Assembly: GCA_016786585.1 (NCBI GenBank)
Contig: JAEUUI010000026.1
Span: forward strand, 46,901-110,900
DNA length: 64,000 bases
Direction of reading: 5' to 3'
Origin: Cyclobacteriaceae bacterium
Lineage (GTDB): Bacteria > Bacteroidota > Bacteroidia > Cytophagales > Cyclobacteriaceae
The notes under the pieces were generated by a model. That model searched no databases and was not told the origin of the DNA. It worked only from the letters and a program-made list of their open reading frames with translations. A program made the translations under genes and the position numbers. Position 1 is the first letter of the stretch. The number at the start of each line of letters is the position of its first letter. Shown here piece by piece: positions 53,861 to 63,661 of the stretch.

Positions 53861-56359
53861 CTAAAGCGGATCAACATCGGCAATGATCCTTGCCGCGCGA
53901 AATTCCTTTTGTGCAAGCGTAAGATCAATGGATTGAATAATCCGTTGTTTGATTTCCGTTAGATGCCCCGAATCACGCGGAATCTTAAGCAGGATGTTCA
54001 TCAGGTATTGATTGCGGATTTTTGAAACCATGGGCTCACCCGGGCCAAGCACCCGAACATCCGGCAGGGAGGTGTTAAGCGTATCGGCAAGTTTTTGTGC
54101 TGCATCGCGGGAGACTTTTTTATCGATATGCCGCACAACAAGTTCAATTAACCGGGCAAACGGGGGGTACGCGTGTTGCCTGCGATCGGCAACCTCGGTT
54201 TTATAAAATTCTTCCTGAGTGTGGTTGAGAATAAAATTCAGAATTGGATGATCCGTGTGCGAAGTCTGGATAATCACCTTACCGGGCTTGTCGCGTCTAC
54301 CCGCGCGGCCACTCACCTGTGTAATCAATTGAAAGGCACGTTCGTATGACCGGAAATCAGGAAAGTGCATCATACGGTCGGCATTGAATACGCCCACCAG
54401 ACTTACTTTATCAAAGTCCAGGCCCTTCGTTACCATTTGAGTTCCCACAAGAATGTCGGTTTCCCCGCTTTCGAAATGTTCAATGATCGAATCGTAACCC
54501 GATTTAACGCGTGTGGTATCATAATCCATCCGCTGAACGGATGCATCCGGATAATAGAGTTTTAATTCTTCTTCCAACTTCTCGGTACCATATCCAACCG
54601 TTAGCAAACGTTTCGAGGAACAAGACGGGCATTCCTGCGGTAAATCTTGCCGGTAACCGCAATAATGACAAACCAACGCGTGCCGGTATTGGTGATAGGT
54701 TAAGCTCACCGCGCAGTTAATACATTTTGGCACCCAGCCGCAATCCTGACAGTGCACCATCGGTGAATAACCCCTGCGATTCTGAAAGATGATTACCTGC
54801 TCTTTCTGCCCAAGTGTTTCCGTTATGGCCCGCAACAGAACACCGGAGAAATCGCCTTTCAGTGTTTTGTCTTTGCGTTCCTGATTCATATCCGCCAGGA
54901 TAACTTCGGGCAAACGTGCTTCTCCGTATCGTTTGGCGATGGTCACATATCCATATTTTCCGCTTTGTGCCTGATGATATGACTCAACCGATGGCGTTGC
55001 TGAACCCATCAGCACTTTAGCATGGTGGAGTTGCCCGATGACCAACGCAACGTCCCGCGCATGATACCGCGGAGCCGGTTCCTGCTGCTTATAAGATGTG
55101 TCGTGCTCCTCATCTACGACTACCAGACCAAGATTATCGAACGGAAGGAATATCGCGGAACGGACACCGACTACAAATTTGAATTTTCCGGAAATGACTC
55201 CATTCCATACCTCGACTCGCTCGTTATCGGAGAACCTCGAATGATGGACGCCCATCGATGAGCCAAAGACCTTCTTGAGTCGCTGAACGATTTGCGTGGT
55301 TAACGCAATTTCGGGAAGCAGATACAGAACTTGTGAACCGCCTTCAAGAGCCTTGCGAATCAGATCGATATAAATCTCTGTTTTACCGCTGCCGGTAATA
55401 CCATGTAGCAGAACCGCAGATTGTGTTTCGAACGCCTTGATAATTTCTGCCTGAGCTTGTTGCTGTGCTTCGCTAAGTTTAACATCGCCGATTGCTTGTT
55501 CGTCTTCCTCGAACCGGGATACAATGATTTCAAACTCTTCAAAGATTTTATTCTTAACAAGTGTGTGCAGCGATGACTCGGATAACTCATCACCGAGCAG
55601 CGTTTTCTTGGCGATGCCTGCCTGGTTGCTTTCAGGATTTTGAATCACGTGAACTTCCTGCAGATATTTGAGCACGATGGCCTCCTGTTTGGGTTTGTTT
55701 GCGAGGGATTCAAAAACCTGTTCGAGTGCCTGGTTGGAGGTAAAATCTGCCGTTAACCGGATTCGTTTTTCCGTTTTCGGTTTATACCGCTCTTTCACTT
55801 CTTCATAAACAATAACCGCTTCCTTGCTTACCAAAGATTTAAGCAGACTGTATAAATTCTTGAGATTTAGAAGTTTTGATATCTCCGAATAGGGAAGGGG
55901 TTCATTCTTTAAATGCCGAAGCAGAATTTCTTCTTTCTGCGAGAATTCGAATAGCGTAGTCTCTTCATCAAAAGCCGGATGAAGCTGAACCATGGATTCA
56001 CTCGAAAGTTTCAGGCCGGCAGGGAGTGCTGCATTCATCACTTCACCCGCACTGCACAAATAATATTCAGCAATCCAGCTAAAGAGTTTAAGTTGTACAT
56101 CGTTTACGATTGGCTCATCATCGAGTAGTTCGAGAATGTATTTCGCTTCGTATTCGGATGGTGGTGTTTCGTGAACGGAAACTACGATTCCTGTCAGGAT
56201 TTTTCGGCCACCGAATGGTACGATTGCGCGGATCCCGGTTCGGATTTTATCGTTCAGTTCGAGCGGAACGCGATAGGTGAAAAGTTTGGCAACCGGAACC
56301 GGCAGCAGCAGTTCTGCAAAAAATGTTTTCCGGGAGTCAGACTGATCAAAAATTTCCAC
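53861..56359 (-). CDS. priA: Primosomal replication-restart helicase PriA
   Basis: The 832-residue protein has an N-terminal DNA-binding domain (about 10-110), Walker A GITGSGKT at 320-327, a DEEH box (VVVDEEHDTSYKQ), and the characteristic zinc-binding cysteine cluster (CQDCGW..CINC, then CHYCG and CPSCSS) between helicase lobes. It reloads the replisome at stalled forks. GTG is used as the start; the next residues (EIFDQSD) precede a normal FFAELLLPVPV opening. It ends back to back with the DUF1287 gene. Confidence 0.95.
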   Translation of the reverse strand: MEIFDQSDSRKTFFAELLLPVPVAKLFTYRVPLELNDKIRTGIRAIVPFGGRKILTGIVVSVHETPPSEYEAKYILELLDDEPIVNDVQLKLFSWIAEYYLCSAGEVMNAALPAGLKLSSESMVQLHPAFDEETTLFEFSQKEEILLRHLKNEPLPYSEISKLLNLKNLYSLLKSLVSKEAVIVYEEVKERYKPKTEKRIRLTADFTSNQALEQVFESLANKPKQEAIVLKYLQEVHVIQNPESNQAGIAKKTLLGDELSESSLHTLVKNKIFEEFEIIVSRFEEDEQAIGDVKLSEAQQQAQAEIIKAFETQSAVLLHGITGSGKTEIYIDLIRKALEGGSQVLYLLPEIALTTQIVQRLKKVFGSSMGVHHSRFSDNERVEVWNGVISGKFKFVVGVRSAIFLPFDNLGLVVVDEEHDTSYKQQEPAPRYHARDVALVIGQLHHAKVLMGSATPSVESYHQAQSGKYGYVTIAKRYGEARLPEVILADMNQERKDKTLKGDFSGVLLRAITETLGQKEQVIIFQNRRGYSPMVHCQDCGWVPKCINCAVSLTYHQYRHALVCHYCGYRQDLPQECPSCSSKRLLTVGYGTEKLEEELKLYYPDASVQRMDYDTTRVKSGYDSIIEHFESGETDILVGTQMVTKGLDFDKVSLVGVFNADRMMHFPDFRSYERAFQLITQVSGRAGRRDKPGKVIIQTSHTDHPILNFILNHTQEEFYKTEVADRRQHAYPPFARLIELVVRHIDKKVSRDAAQKLADTLNTSLPDVRVLGPGEPMVSKIRNQYLMNILLKIPRDSGHLTEIKQRIIQSIDLTLAQKEFRAARIIADVDPL

Positions 56360-56423
56360 TGCGTAAAATACAAATATACTGTCAGGAGAAGGTTATTTGT
56401 TAAGGTAAACTGGCCAGCTAAGC

Positions 56424-58451
56424 TTAAAAGGTCTTCAGTTGTTTGAAGGCCTCGTCTATAGTATTGACTGGAAGCTTGCAGGTCTTGTCGTAGCAAACAT
56501 AAATCCGGTCCGTGTCAGTTTCTGTCTTGCCTTGCAGTAAGGGCATCCGGCTTGGTTTATCTGATCCCATCACAAGGGTGAACGGCTGATAGTACTTTTT
56601 GAATTGATGCTTTAATCCTAACCCTGAAGGTCCGGCAAAAACCACCTCGGCAAGTCCGGCCTGCATTTCTGTTAGCACAATTCCCCAGTTGCTCATGTAA
56701 TTCGGTTCTTCTGAAATCAGATGACTTAAGCTTTCGGTCATTTCCACCGCCATTGCTTTCCAGTCATCACGATCAAGGATTGTCCCGAGCTGGAATAAAT
56801 TTTGAACCATGACTCCGTTTGATGCCGGAATTACGTTATCGAAGATTTCCTTTTTGCGTGCGATCAGCTTTTCCGATTGCGAACTTGTGTAAAAGAAAAA
56901 TGATTCTTTCTTATCGTAGAAATTCTCAAGCACATATTCGGTCAGCACTGTCGCCCGGTCAATCCATTGTTCGTTGAAGTTGGCCTGATACAATTTCAGG
57001 TATGCCTGGATCAGATAGGCATAGTCTTCAAGAAACCCTTCTGTCGATCCACGCTTTCCCTTGAATGATCGAAATACCTGGTTTCCATCGACTAAATTCT
57101 TTTCCAGAAACCCGATGTTCAAAACAGCAATACCCAGAAATCTTGGCTCTCTGAACGCATGAAACGCATCAAGCAAACCGGTAATCATCATCGCATTCCA
57201 GCCCGTGAGAATTTTATCGTCCAATCCCGGTCTGATGCGCGCTTCACGAACCTCCAACAACTTTCGTTTTACCGAATCAAGCAGGCGAGTAAAATCTTCT
57301 TTGCTGACGTTGTGCGTAGCGAGTAGTTGATCTAACCGATCGGTTTCAAGCAAAATGTTCTCACCGTTTTCCCAGTTTCCTTCCGGTGTGATTTCGAAAT
57401 AATCGGCAAAGAGTTTAGCATACTCCGGTACGATCAGGTTCGTCAACTCATCGTAATCCCACACATAGTATTTGCCTTCAACACCTTCGCTGTCGGCATC
57501 CAATGCCGAATAAAAGCCGTGATCTTCGCTCATCATTTCGCGTACCAGCCATTCATACGTATCAAAAACAACTGTTTTGAAACGTTCGTCTTTCGAAATC
57601 ATGTACGCTTCGCTGTACAGACTCATCAACTGGGCGTTGTCGTACAGCATTTTTTCGAAGTGCGGGGCGAACCATTCTCCGTCTACCGAGTACCGCGCAA
57701 AGCCTCCGCCTACCTTGTCGTAAATTCCTCCGGCAGCGATTTTCTTCAGTGTGAATAATGTATGGTTAAGCGCAGCTTCGTTTTTGGTAAGATGCCAGTA
57801 GCGCAGCAACCAAAGCCAGATGGACGGCATGATAAACTTGGGCGCCCGGTCCAGTCCCCCGGATGTTTTGTCAAATTTCTTTTCAAGTTGACTATACGTT
57901 CGGTCCAGCAGCTTGCGAAAATCGGCTTCGGCAGACTTCTTTTGATACTGACTAATCCCCTGACTCGCCAGGTGACTGGTCAGTGAATCAGCGGACGCGA
58001 GAATGTCCGCGCGCCTGGATTGGTAAGCGTGGTGAATGTTAGTAAGTACCTGCGTCCATACTTGTGGCGAAAAATACGTGCCTCCAAAAAATGGCTTTTG
58101 ATCAGGCGTCAAAAAAACGTTTAGCGGCCACCCTCCGTTCACACCCAATGCCTGCACTGCGTCCATGTAAATCTGGTCGATGTCAGGTCGTTCTTCGCGG
58201 TCGACTTTAATGCATACAAAGAAGCTGTTCATCACTTCGGCTACCGCTTCCTTCTCAAACGATTCACGCTCCATCACGTGACACCAATGACACGATGAAT
58301 ACCCAATGCTGACAAGTATGGGTTTATTCTCCGCTTTGGCTTTGTCAAGTGCTTCTGCGCCCCATTCGAACCAGTCAACCGGGTTGTGGGCATGTTGCAG
58401 CAAATAGGGGCTTGTTGCGTGAATTAACCTGTTCGTGTGCTTGTCATTCAT
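56424..58451 (-). CDS. Thioredoxin-domain protein, DUF255/YyaL family
   Basis: The 675-residue protein has an N-terminal thioredoxin-like domain with CHWC at 54-57 in [18 protein letters not shown], followed by a long alpha/alpha-toroid region like N-acylglucosamine epimerases, with [17 protein letters not shown] and a [11 protein letters not shown] motif. This is the YyaL/DUF255 (SSP411-like) family. The reaction is unknown; a redox or sugar-related role is proposed in general terms. It overlaps the GSCFA gene by eight bases. Confidence 0.9.
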   Translation of the reverse strand: MNDKHTNRLIHATSPYLLQHAHNPVDWFEWGAEALDKAKAENKPILVSIGYSSCHWCHVMERESFEKEAVAEVMNSFFVCIKVDREERPDIDQIYMDAVQALGVNGGWPLNVFLTPDQKPFFGGTYFSPQVWTQVLTNIHHAYQSRRADILASADSLTSHLASQGISQYQKKSAEADFRKLLDRTYSQLEKKFDKTSGGLDRAPKFIMPSIWLWLLRYWHLTKNEAALNHTLFTLKKIAAGGIYDKVGGGFARYSVDGEWFAPHFEKMLYDNAQLMSLYSEAYMISKDERFKTVVFDTYEWLVREMMSEDHGFYSALDADSEGVEGKYYVWDYDELTNLIVPEYAKLFADYFEITPEGNWENGENILLETDRLDQLLATHNVSKEDFTRLLDSVKRKLLEVREARIRPGLDDKILTGWNAMMITGLLDAFHAFREPRFLGIAVLNIGFLEKNLVDGNQVFRSFKGKRGSTEGFLEDYAYLIQAYLKLYQANFNEQWIDRATVLTEYVLENFYDKKESFFFYTSSQSEKLIARKKEIFDNVIPASNGVMVQNLFQLGTILDRDDWKAMAVEMTESLSHLISEEPNYMSNWGIVLTEMQAGLAEVVFAGPSGLGLKHQFKKYYQPFTLVMGSDKPSRMPLLQGKTETDTDRIYVCYDKTCKLPVNTIDEAFKQLKTF

Positions 58452-59421
58452 GCAGTTGTGCTTTTACCGATGCTATCTCTGCATCAACATTTACTGTGCC
58501 CCGCAAGCCTTGTAAGTCGGTAAGCAGTTTTTGCAGGAACGCCTGATGGGAATCAGAGCTCTTATGAAATGGCTTGTGGTTTAATGCCGCATGAATCTGC
58601 TTCCAGTGAGTCAGAAATTCCTGAGTGGGTTTATCGAAGGAGGTCTCTGAGAATTTTTCCCAGATATATTCTTCCGCAACTCCGGTGGGGTGGAGCATGT
58701 CGGATTTATAAAACCGGTAATCCCGCAAATCATCCATCATGATTTCATATGCGGGGAAGTAGGTCACTTCCGGGTATTGTTCGGTAATGGTGTGACATGC
58801 CGTGCGAAGAATAGCCTTGCTTACTCCGTTTAAGGGAATGGAATCTTTTACGTGCCGCACCGGGCTCACGGTCAGGATAATCTTGCAAGACGGATTAACA
58901 GCTTTCAGGTTTTGATAAAATCCGGCAAACGATTCAACGATCTTTTTTTCCGAAAGAAGTTCTTTGGTGAAATTCTGACCTGGGACCTTGTGGCAGTTTG
59001 CAACGATATCACCCGTGTCATTTCGTTTGTACACGAACGATGTACCGTACGTGATAATGATCCAGTGCGCGGTTTTCAGGAAGGTGTTCAGTTCACGAAT
59101 CGTTGATTTAACGCGTTCTTCAATAACCTCTTTTTCAGGGTCCGAGAAGACGGAATGAAAATCGAAATGTGCAAATAAGCCGTTATGCTCAACGTAAGAA
59201 TGAGAGGCGGGATATGCATTGTTCAGCGCAGCCCGTAGAAGCTTGTGAATTGATACCGGGTTATACGTTGTGCCGAACGGGTTGGTGCGTGCATTGAATT
59301 TGTTTTCCACCAGCTTGTTTCCGATCGCATCGGAAAAGCACGAGCCCATCGTCAAAATATCGTGTCTGACGCTGATGAGATATTTTGCTTTTTCAAGTTT
59401 GATTTCCGTACGAAACTGCAT
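58444..59421 (-). CDS. GSCFA-domain protein (GDSL-like hydrolase family)
   Basis: The protein is 325 residues from ATG at 59421. The signature GSCFS at 26-30 is the GSCFA motif (here with Ser in place of the final Ala), and the likely nucleophile is Ser27. A later [15 protein letters not shown] segment holds the Asp/His block of SGNH-type hydrolases. The longer frame (41 more codons) begins inside the transglutaminase gene and is not credible. It follows the transglutaminase by one base. Its place after the amide-bond genes suggests an esterase or acyl-transfer step in the same unit, which is inference. Confidence 0.88.
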   Translation of the reverse strand: MQFRTEIKLEKAKYLISVRHDILTMGSCFSDAIGNKLVENKFNARTNPFGTTYNPVSIHKLLRAALNNAYPASHSYVEHNGLFAHFDFHSVFSDPEKEVIEERVKSTIRELNTFLKTAHWIIITYGTSFVYKRNDTGDIVANCHKVPGQNFTKELLSEKKIVESFAGFYQNLKAVNPSCKIILTVSPVRHVKDSIPLNGVSKAILRTACHTITEQYPEVTYFPAYEIMMDDLRDYRFYKSDMLHPTGVAEEYIWEKFSETSFDKPTQEFLTHWKQIHAALNHKPFHKSSDSHQAFLQKLLTDLQGLRGTVNVDAEIASVKAQLHE

Positions 59422-59422
59422 G

Positions 59423-60373
59423 TTACTGTTGCTGTTGCATTTCCTGGAATCTTCTGAACGAATTTTGCGAGTATGAAATCTGTGGAGTAGGAACAACGTT
59501 ATCTTCTTCCTCGCTATTGGTGGTGCCGTCTTCGTACTCAACACTTACGGCAACCTCCAGTGTATGATTGGAAGTTCCGCGGTATGTTCCTTTTACTGGT
59601 GAACAGTCTGAAAAATTTTTCCCCACGGCTAGCCGCACATGCGTTTCATTGACCAAAGCATTATTGGTCGGATCAATCCCGAGCCACCCGTAGTCCGGAA
59701 TGTATGCCTCAACCCATGCATGCGTTGCACCCTCACCCCGCATGCCATTTTTATGCGGACAAATGTATCCGCTTACATACCGGGCCGGGATTTTCATTTT
59801 TCTAAGCATCGCTAACAGGATGTGTGCAAAATCCTGACACACTCCCGATTTGATTCTCCAGATTTCCCCAACGGTTGTTTCGACTGTTGTGATACCTTTT
59901 TTGTAGGTAAAATTCTGATAGATATATGAGCAAAACTGATTGACCAGTTCAAGCGGGGTTTTATGCTCAAATTCCTGCTGCGCGATAAACTCATCAATCT
60001 CCCGCAGGGAGTCGCCTGCCGACATTTTGAGAAAATCGATGTACGGTACCTGGTATCCAATCGAATCGTAAAACTTCCACTGTTCTTCGCGCGAGCGTGC
60101 TACTGCGGGCATCGGTTTATTTTTGGTTGATACGAGCAGCTGCGAATCGATAACCAGTTCCTGGTGAGGTTTTGAATGCGTAAATGTTCCCACATCATTC
60201 CCGTAGTAATCTTGATGCATCTCCACCACCGGGTTTCCTGTAATTTGAATGGTGTGCTGCAATACATCCTGAAAATTGTCTTTTATCGGATAGAGAATGA
60301 TTTGATTAGCGCTGTCACGCACAGGAACCTCATATGAATACTTGGTAATGTGCCTGATTTTGAATTTCGACAT
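59423..60373 (-). CDS. Transglutaminase-like protease family protein
   Basis: The protein is 316 residues from ATG at 60373. It has an N-terminal bacterial transglutaminase-associated beta domain (about 3-95, RHITKYSYEVPV), then a papain-like catalytic core with Cys179 (SGVCQDFAH), His218 (THAWVEAY) and Asp234 (GIDPTN), an intact triad. It is the standard companion of the alpha-E and circularly permuted ATP-grasp proteins. Together they are predicted to make or process peptide-like amides. No experiment in this organism is known to me. The upstream extension in the frame is not needed. Confidence 0.92.
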   Translation of the reverse strand: MSKFKIRHITKYSYEVPVRDSANQIILYPIKDNFQDVLQHTIQITGNPVVEMHQDYYGNDVGTFTHSKPHQELVIDSQLLVSTKNKPMPAVARSREEQWKFYDSIGYQVPYIDFLKMSAGDSLREIDEFIAQQEFEHKTPLELVNQFCSYIYQNFTYKKGITTVETTVGEIWRIKSGVCQDFAHILLAMLRKMKIPARYVSGYICPHKNGMRGEGATHAWVEAYIPDYGWLGIDPTNNALVNETHVRLAVGKNFSDCSPVKGTYRGTSNHTLEVAVSVEYEDGTTNSEEEDNVVPTPQISYSQNSFRRFQEMQQQQ

Positions 60374-60386
60374 GAATAAAGAATTA

Positions 60387-61319
60387 CTAACTGTATGCAA
60401 AGTAATGCTCATTTAACGCATTACCAATGTTTGTGAGATCGTGGTTCAGTTCAATAAGAAATTTATGCAATCCCTGATCGGAGAGGGTGTGCATATTGGA
60501 ATACTGAAGCTTGGCACGCAACCGCCCGATCATAAACCGGATTTTGTCATAGTTCGCCCGGTCGCTGCTTTCTTTCAGTCGTTCAAAATACCGGTCAAGC
60601 ATATTCACCGAATAAATAATTGAGAGCGGGTAGTTGTTATTAAACACAATCAGCTCCACCACGTTCCGGGCTTCAAACCCCGAGCGGTACGTCTTTAAGT
60701 AAAGTGCATATCCCGAGATCGACTGAAGCAGGTGTTTCCAATAGGTAACTTCTGCTGTTTTATCCAGGTCGTACGACAAGTCGCTGAACTTCACATCAAG
60801 AATGTCCACCGACTGGGTAGCGCGTTCAAGGTATTTACCGATGTTCATGAAATTGAGGCCTTCGCCCCGGAACATCGTTGACTCGGCAATCCCATAATAC
60901 AACATGGCCCGCGCAATCAGCATGTCGAGCGTGGTAATCGGATCTTTGGTTTGTAACGCCAGCGCAAGTCGTTCGTCACGCACGATGTGATAAAATTCAT
61001 TCAGCGTTTGCCAGAGTTCATTGGTGATATTGTCCTGAACGGAACGGGCATTTTCACGTGCCTTCGTTACCAGCGTGGCTACGGCATTAGGATTATCCTT
61101 TTCAATTATCATGTAGTGCAGCACCATCCGGGTGTTTTTCTCCATCTTGGAAATTTCATCTTCTTCCAGGTAAGTGAAGATCTTCAGTACAGGTCGCCAC
61201 GTAAAGGCGGCATCATCCTGTGCTGATGCGTAGTTAACTTTCAGCAAGCGTAAAACACTGTCGGTACGTTTTATGTAACGCGACATCCAATATAAAGAAT
61301 CAGCTACTCGGCTTAACAT
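60387..61319 (-). CDS. Alpha-E domain protein
   Basis: The 310-residue all-helical protein opens with MLSRVADSLYWMSRYIKR, the alpha-E (PF04168) signature, and contains the conserved EGLNFMNIGKYLERATQS segment near 155-172. The domain always travels with the transglutaminase and ATP-grasp partners, which lie on either side here. Its biochemical role is unknown. It starts four bases after the ATP-grasp gene and ends 13 bases before the transglutaminase start. Confidence 0.92.
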   Translation of the reverse strand: MLSRVADSLYWMSRYIKRTDSVLRLLKVNYASAQDDAAFTWRPVLKIFTYLEEDEISKMEKNTRMVLHYMIIEKDNPNAVATLVTKARENARSVQDNITNELWQTLNEFYHIVRDERLALALQTKDPITTLDMLIARAMLYYGIAESTMFRGEGLNFMNIGKYLERATQSVDILDVKFSDLSYDLDKTAEVTYWKHLLQSISGYALYLKTYRSGFEARNVVELIVFNNNYPLSIIYSVNMLDRYFERLKESSDRANYDKIRFMIGRLRAKLQYSNMHTLSDQGLHKFLIELNHDLTNIGNALNEHYFAYS

Positions 61320-61323
61320 ACGT

Positions 61324-62772
61324 TTAGTTGGCTAATACCCATGTATCTTTACTTCCGCCTCCCTGCGAAGAGTTCACTACCAGAGAACCTTCCCGTAAGG
61401 CAACACGTGTTAATCCGCCCGGAACAATCTCTATCCCGTCAGGGCCGCACAGCGCAAAGGGCCTGAGGTCAACGCGCCTCGGCTGAATTTTTCCGTTGAT
61501 GTAACATGGCGCTGATGATAGACTGATGGTAGGTTGGGCGATGAACTGTCGCGGATCTTTTAACACCTCTTTTTTGTAGTCTTCGATTTCCTTTTCGGAA
61601 GCAGCGTGGCCCATCAGCATCCCATATCCACCGGATTCATTTGTTTTTTTGATTACCATCGTGTGGATGTTAGCAAAAACATGTTCGCGTTCATCGTTTT
61701 TTATGAGATGATAGGTCGGCACATTTTTTAAGAGGGGTTCTTCGTTCAGGTAGTAACGAATCATTTCCGGAACATACATATACGTGGCTTTATCGTCTGC
61801 CACACCGTTTCCGGGAGCGTTCACAATGGCAACATTCCCTTTTCGGTACGCGGATAAAATGCCGGAGACACCCAACGTGCTTTCAGGATTGAATACAAGC
61901 GGATCAAGAAAATCATCATCAACCCTCCGGTAGATTACGTCAACCTGTTGTAAGCCTGAGGTTGTTTTCATGTACACACGCTGATTTTCAACCACCAGGT
62001 CGCGTCCTTCAACCAGTTCAACACCCATCAACCGGGCCAATGTGGTGTGTTCGAAGTAGGCAGAATTGTACATGCCGGGAGTCAGTAAAACTACGTTCGG
62101 TTCGCTGGTTTGGCGCGGTGAAAGCGAGATTAGATTTTTATGAAGAATGTTGGGGTACTGAGTAACCGGTAAAACATTGTTTTGCGGAATCAGGTCGGGA
62201 AATATCCGCTTCGTGATTTCCCGGTTCTCAATCATATACGATACGCCTGAAGGTGTACGCAGATTGTCTTCAAGCACGTAAAATGTTCCGTCATGATCAC
62301 GGATTAAATCAATTCCCGCGATGTGCACATAGATGTCGTGTGGAACGTTTACGTTTTGCATCTCGCGAATGTAATGCGGACACGAGTAAACCATTTCGAA
62401 TGGAATAATCCCGTCTTTTAAGATAAACTGTGTGGAGTAGATGTCTTTCAGAAAAAGATTCAGGGCTCGAAGGCGTTGCCGGATTCCTGATTCAATGAAG
62501 CTCCATTCTGCACCTGTGATGATGCGTGGAATAATATCGAACGGGAATATTTTTTCAATGCCTTCTCCGCTCGAATACACGGTAAACGTTACTCCCTGAC
62601 TCATGAAGAGCCTCCGGGCCAATTCTTCGCTTTTGTTGAGTTCCGCGGCCGGGATCGTGGAAATAAACTCGAATACTTTCTTGTACGGATCCCGAACGAT
62701 TATCTGATCATACATTTCATCCCACGTGTTAGGGCTTGTTGTATAGTTGTCGAACAGGGTAGTGGCCTTCAT
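61324..62772 (-). CDS. Circularly permuted ATP-grasp protein
   Basis: The 482-residue protein is of the circularly permuted ATP-grasp type 2 family (PF14403). Visible features include an early DIYVHIAGIDLIRD segment, VLEDNLRTPSGVSYM (metal and ATP residues), VVENQRVYMKT and the final LREGSLVVNSSQGGGSKDTWV. It is predicted to form an amide or peptide bond using ATP. It is first in the unit with alpha-E, transglutaminase, GSCFA and DUF255 genes. Its 169-bp upstream region also holds the rplI terminator. Confidence 0.92.
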   Translation of the reverse strand: MKATTLFDNYTTSPNTWDEMYDQIIVRDPYKKVFEFISTIPAAELNKSEELARRLFMSQGVTFTVYSSGEGIEKIFPFDIIPRIITGAEWSFIESGIRQRLRALNLFLKDIYSTQFILKDGIIPFEMVYSCPHYIREMQNVNVPHDIYVHIAGIDLIRDHDGTFYVLEDNLRTPSGVSYMIENREITKRIFPDLIPQNNVLPVTQYPNILHKNLISLSPRQTSEPNVVLLTPGMYNSAYFEHTTLARLMGVELVEGRDLVVENQRVYMKTTSGLQQVDVIYRRVDDDFLDPLVFNPESTLGVSGILSAYRKGNVAIVNAPGNGVADDKATYMYVPEMIRYYLNEEPLLKNVPTYHLIKNDEREHVFANIHTMVIKKTNESGGYGMLMGHAASEKEIEDYKKEVLKDPRQFIAQPTISLSSAPCYINGKIQPRRVDLRPFALCGPDGIEIVPGGLTRVALREGSLVVNSSQGGGSKDTWVLAN

Positions 62773-62875
62773 GCAGGAGGGTTGGCGTTAGGTTACGGAT
62801 AACCAATATAGCAACCCTGCAACGGTAGTGGTAGCTTTTTTGAAGGAATAATCGCTGCAAACGAGTGCAAAAAAG

Positions 62876-62901
62876 AAAAGCCCGGATCGCTCCGGGCTTT
62901 T
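62876..62901 (-). terminator. Terminator of the rpsF-rpsR-rplI operon
   Basis: Arms AAAAGCCCGGA and TCCGGGCTTTT pair perfectly around TCGC. On the minus strand a T-rich run (TTTTCTTTTTTG) follows, 40 bases beyond the rplI stop. Confidence 0.92.
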
Positions 62902-62941
62902 GTATGACTTGACGACTTGTTTTTACGTCAGTGTAACCTGC

Positions 62942-63385
62942 TTATTCAGCAACAACCTTGATCGTTATCGGATGCTTCACTTCCTTGTGAAGGTCAAGCG
63001 TAACGGTGTAGGTTCCTAATTGCTTAGGCTGTTCTTTGAAGAGGATTTTCTTACGATCAACTTCAAAACCTTTCGCTTTCAGTGCATCTGCAACCTGGAA
63101 CGGAGTAACCGCTCCGAAGATCTTGCCTGTCTCACCGGCTTTTGTTCCGATCTCAACAGTCAATTCACCGATCTTCTGTGCCAATGCTTCTGCATCCTGC
63201 TTCAGCTTGGCAGCTTTGTGCGCAGCCTGGCGGATGTTTTCATTCATCATTCTCTTGTTCGAATCGTTGGCGATAATCGCTACTCCGTTTGGAATAAGGT
63301 AGTTACGGCCGTAACCTGCCTTTACTTTAACAGTGTCGTTTTTATAACCAAGTCCCTGAACGTCTTGTTTCAATATGACTTCCAT
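62942..63385 (-). CDS. rplI: 50S ribosomal protein L9
   Basis: The protein is 147 residues, the usual length of L9. The N-terminal rRNA-binding domain opens MEVILKQDVQGLGYKND and continues VKAGYGRNYLIPNG. The long connecting helix and C-terminal domain (TGKIFGAVTPFQVADAL) follow. It is the last gene of the rpsF-rpsR-rplI unit, 24 bases after rpsR, and ends at a strong terminator. Confidence 0.97.
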   Translation of the reverse strand: MEVILKQDVQGLGYKNDTVKVKAGYGRNYLIPNGVAIIANDSNKRMMNENIRQAAHKAAKLKQDAEALAQKIGELTVEIGTKAGETGKIFGAVTPFQVADALKAKGFEVDRKKILFKEQPKQLGTYTVTLDLHKEVKHPITIKVVAE

Positions 63386-63409
63386 GTTCGTTTCTCTTTT
63401 AAGGGTGGA

Positions 63410-63661
63410 TTACTTTAACGAATCGGCTACGTACGGAAGCAATGCAATGTGGCGGGCACGTTTTACTGCTTGCGATACTTTCTTCTGGAACTTCCAGCTT
63501 GTGCCGGTAAGTCTGCGGGGAAGAATCTTGCCCTGCTCGTTAATAAACTTCAGCAGGAAGTCAGGATCTTTATAATCGATATACTTGATACCGTTTTTCT
63601 TGAAGCGGCAGTACTTAGCTTTAACCTCTGCCCGCTTGATGGGTTCGTTTACAAGTGTCAT
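63410..63661 (-). CDS. rpsR: 30S ribosomal protein S18
   Basis: The protein is 83 residues and opens with a short basic tail, then [22 protein letters not shown] and the conserved [31 protein letters not shown] block, the S18 signature. It binds 16S rRNA next to S6. The ATG overlaps the rpsF stop (TAATG). Confidence 0.97.
   Translation of the reverse strand: MTLVNEPIKRAEVKAKYCRFKKNGIKYIDYKDPDFLLKFINEQGKILPRRLTGTSWKFQKKVSQAVKRARHIALLPYVADSLK

Noticed and set aside
59422..59544. 41-residue extension of the GSCFA protein
   Set aside because: It overlaps the end of the transglutaminase gene in another frame and is not similar to any GSCFA N-terminus. ATG at 59421 sits one base after the upstream stop.
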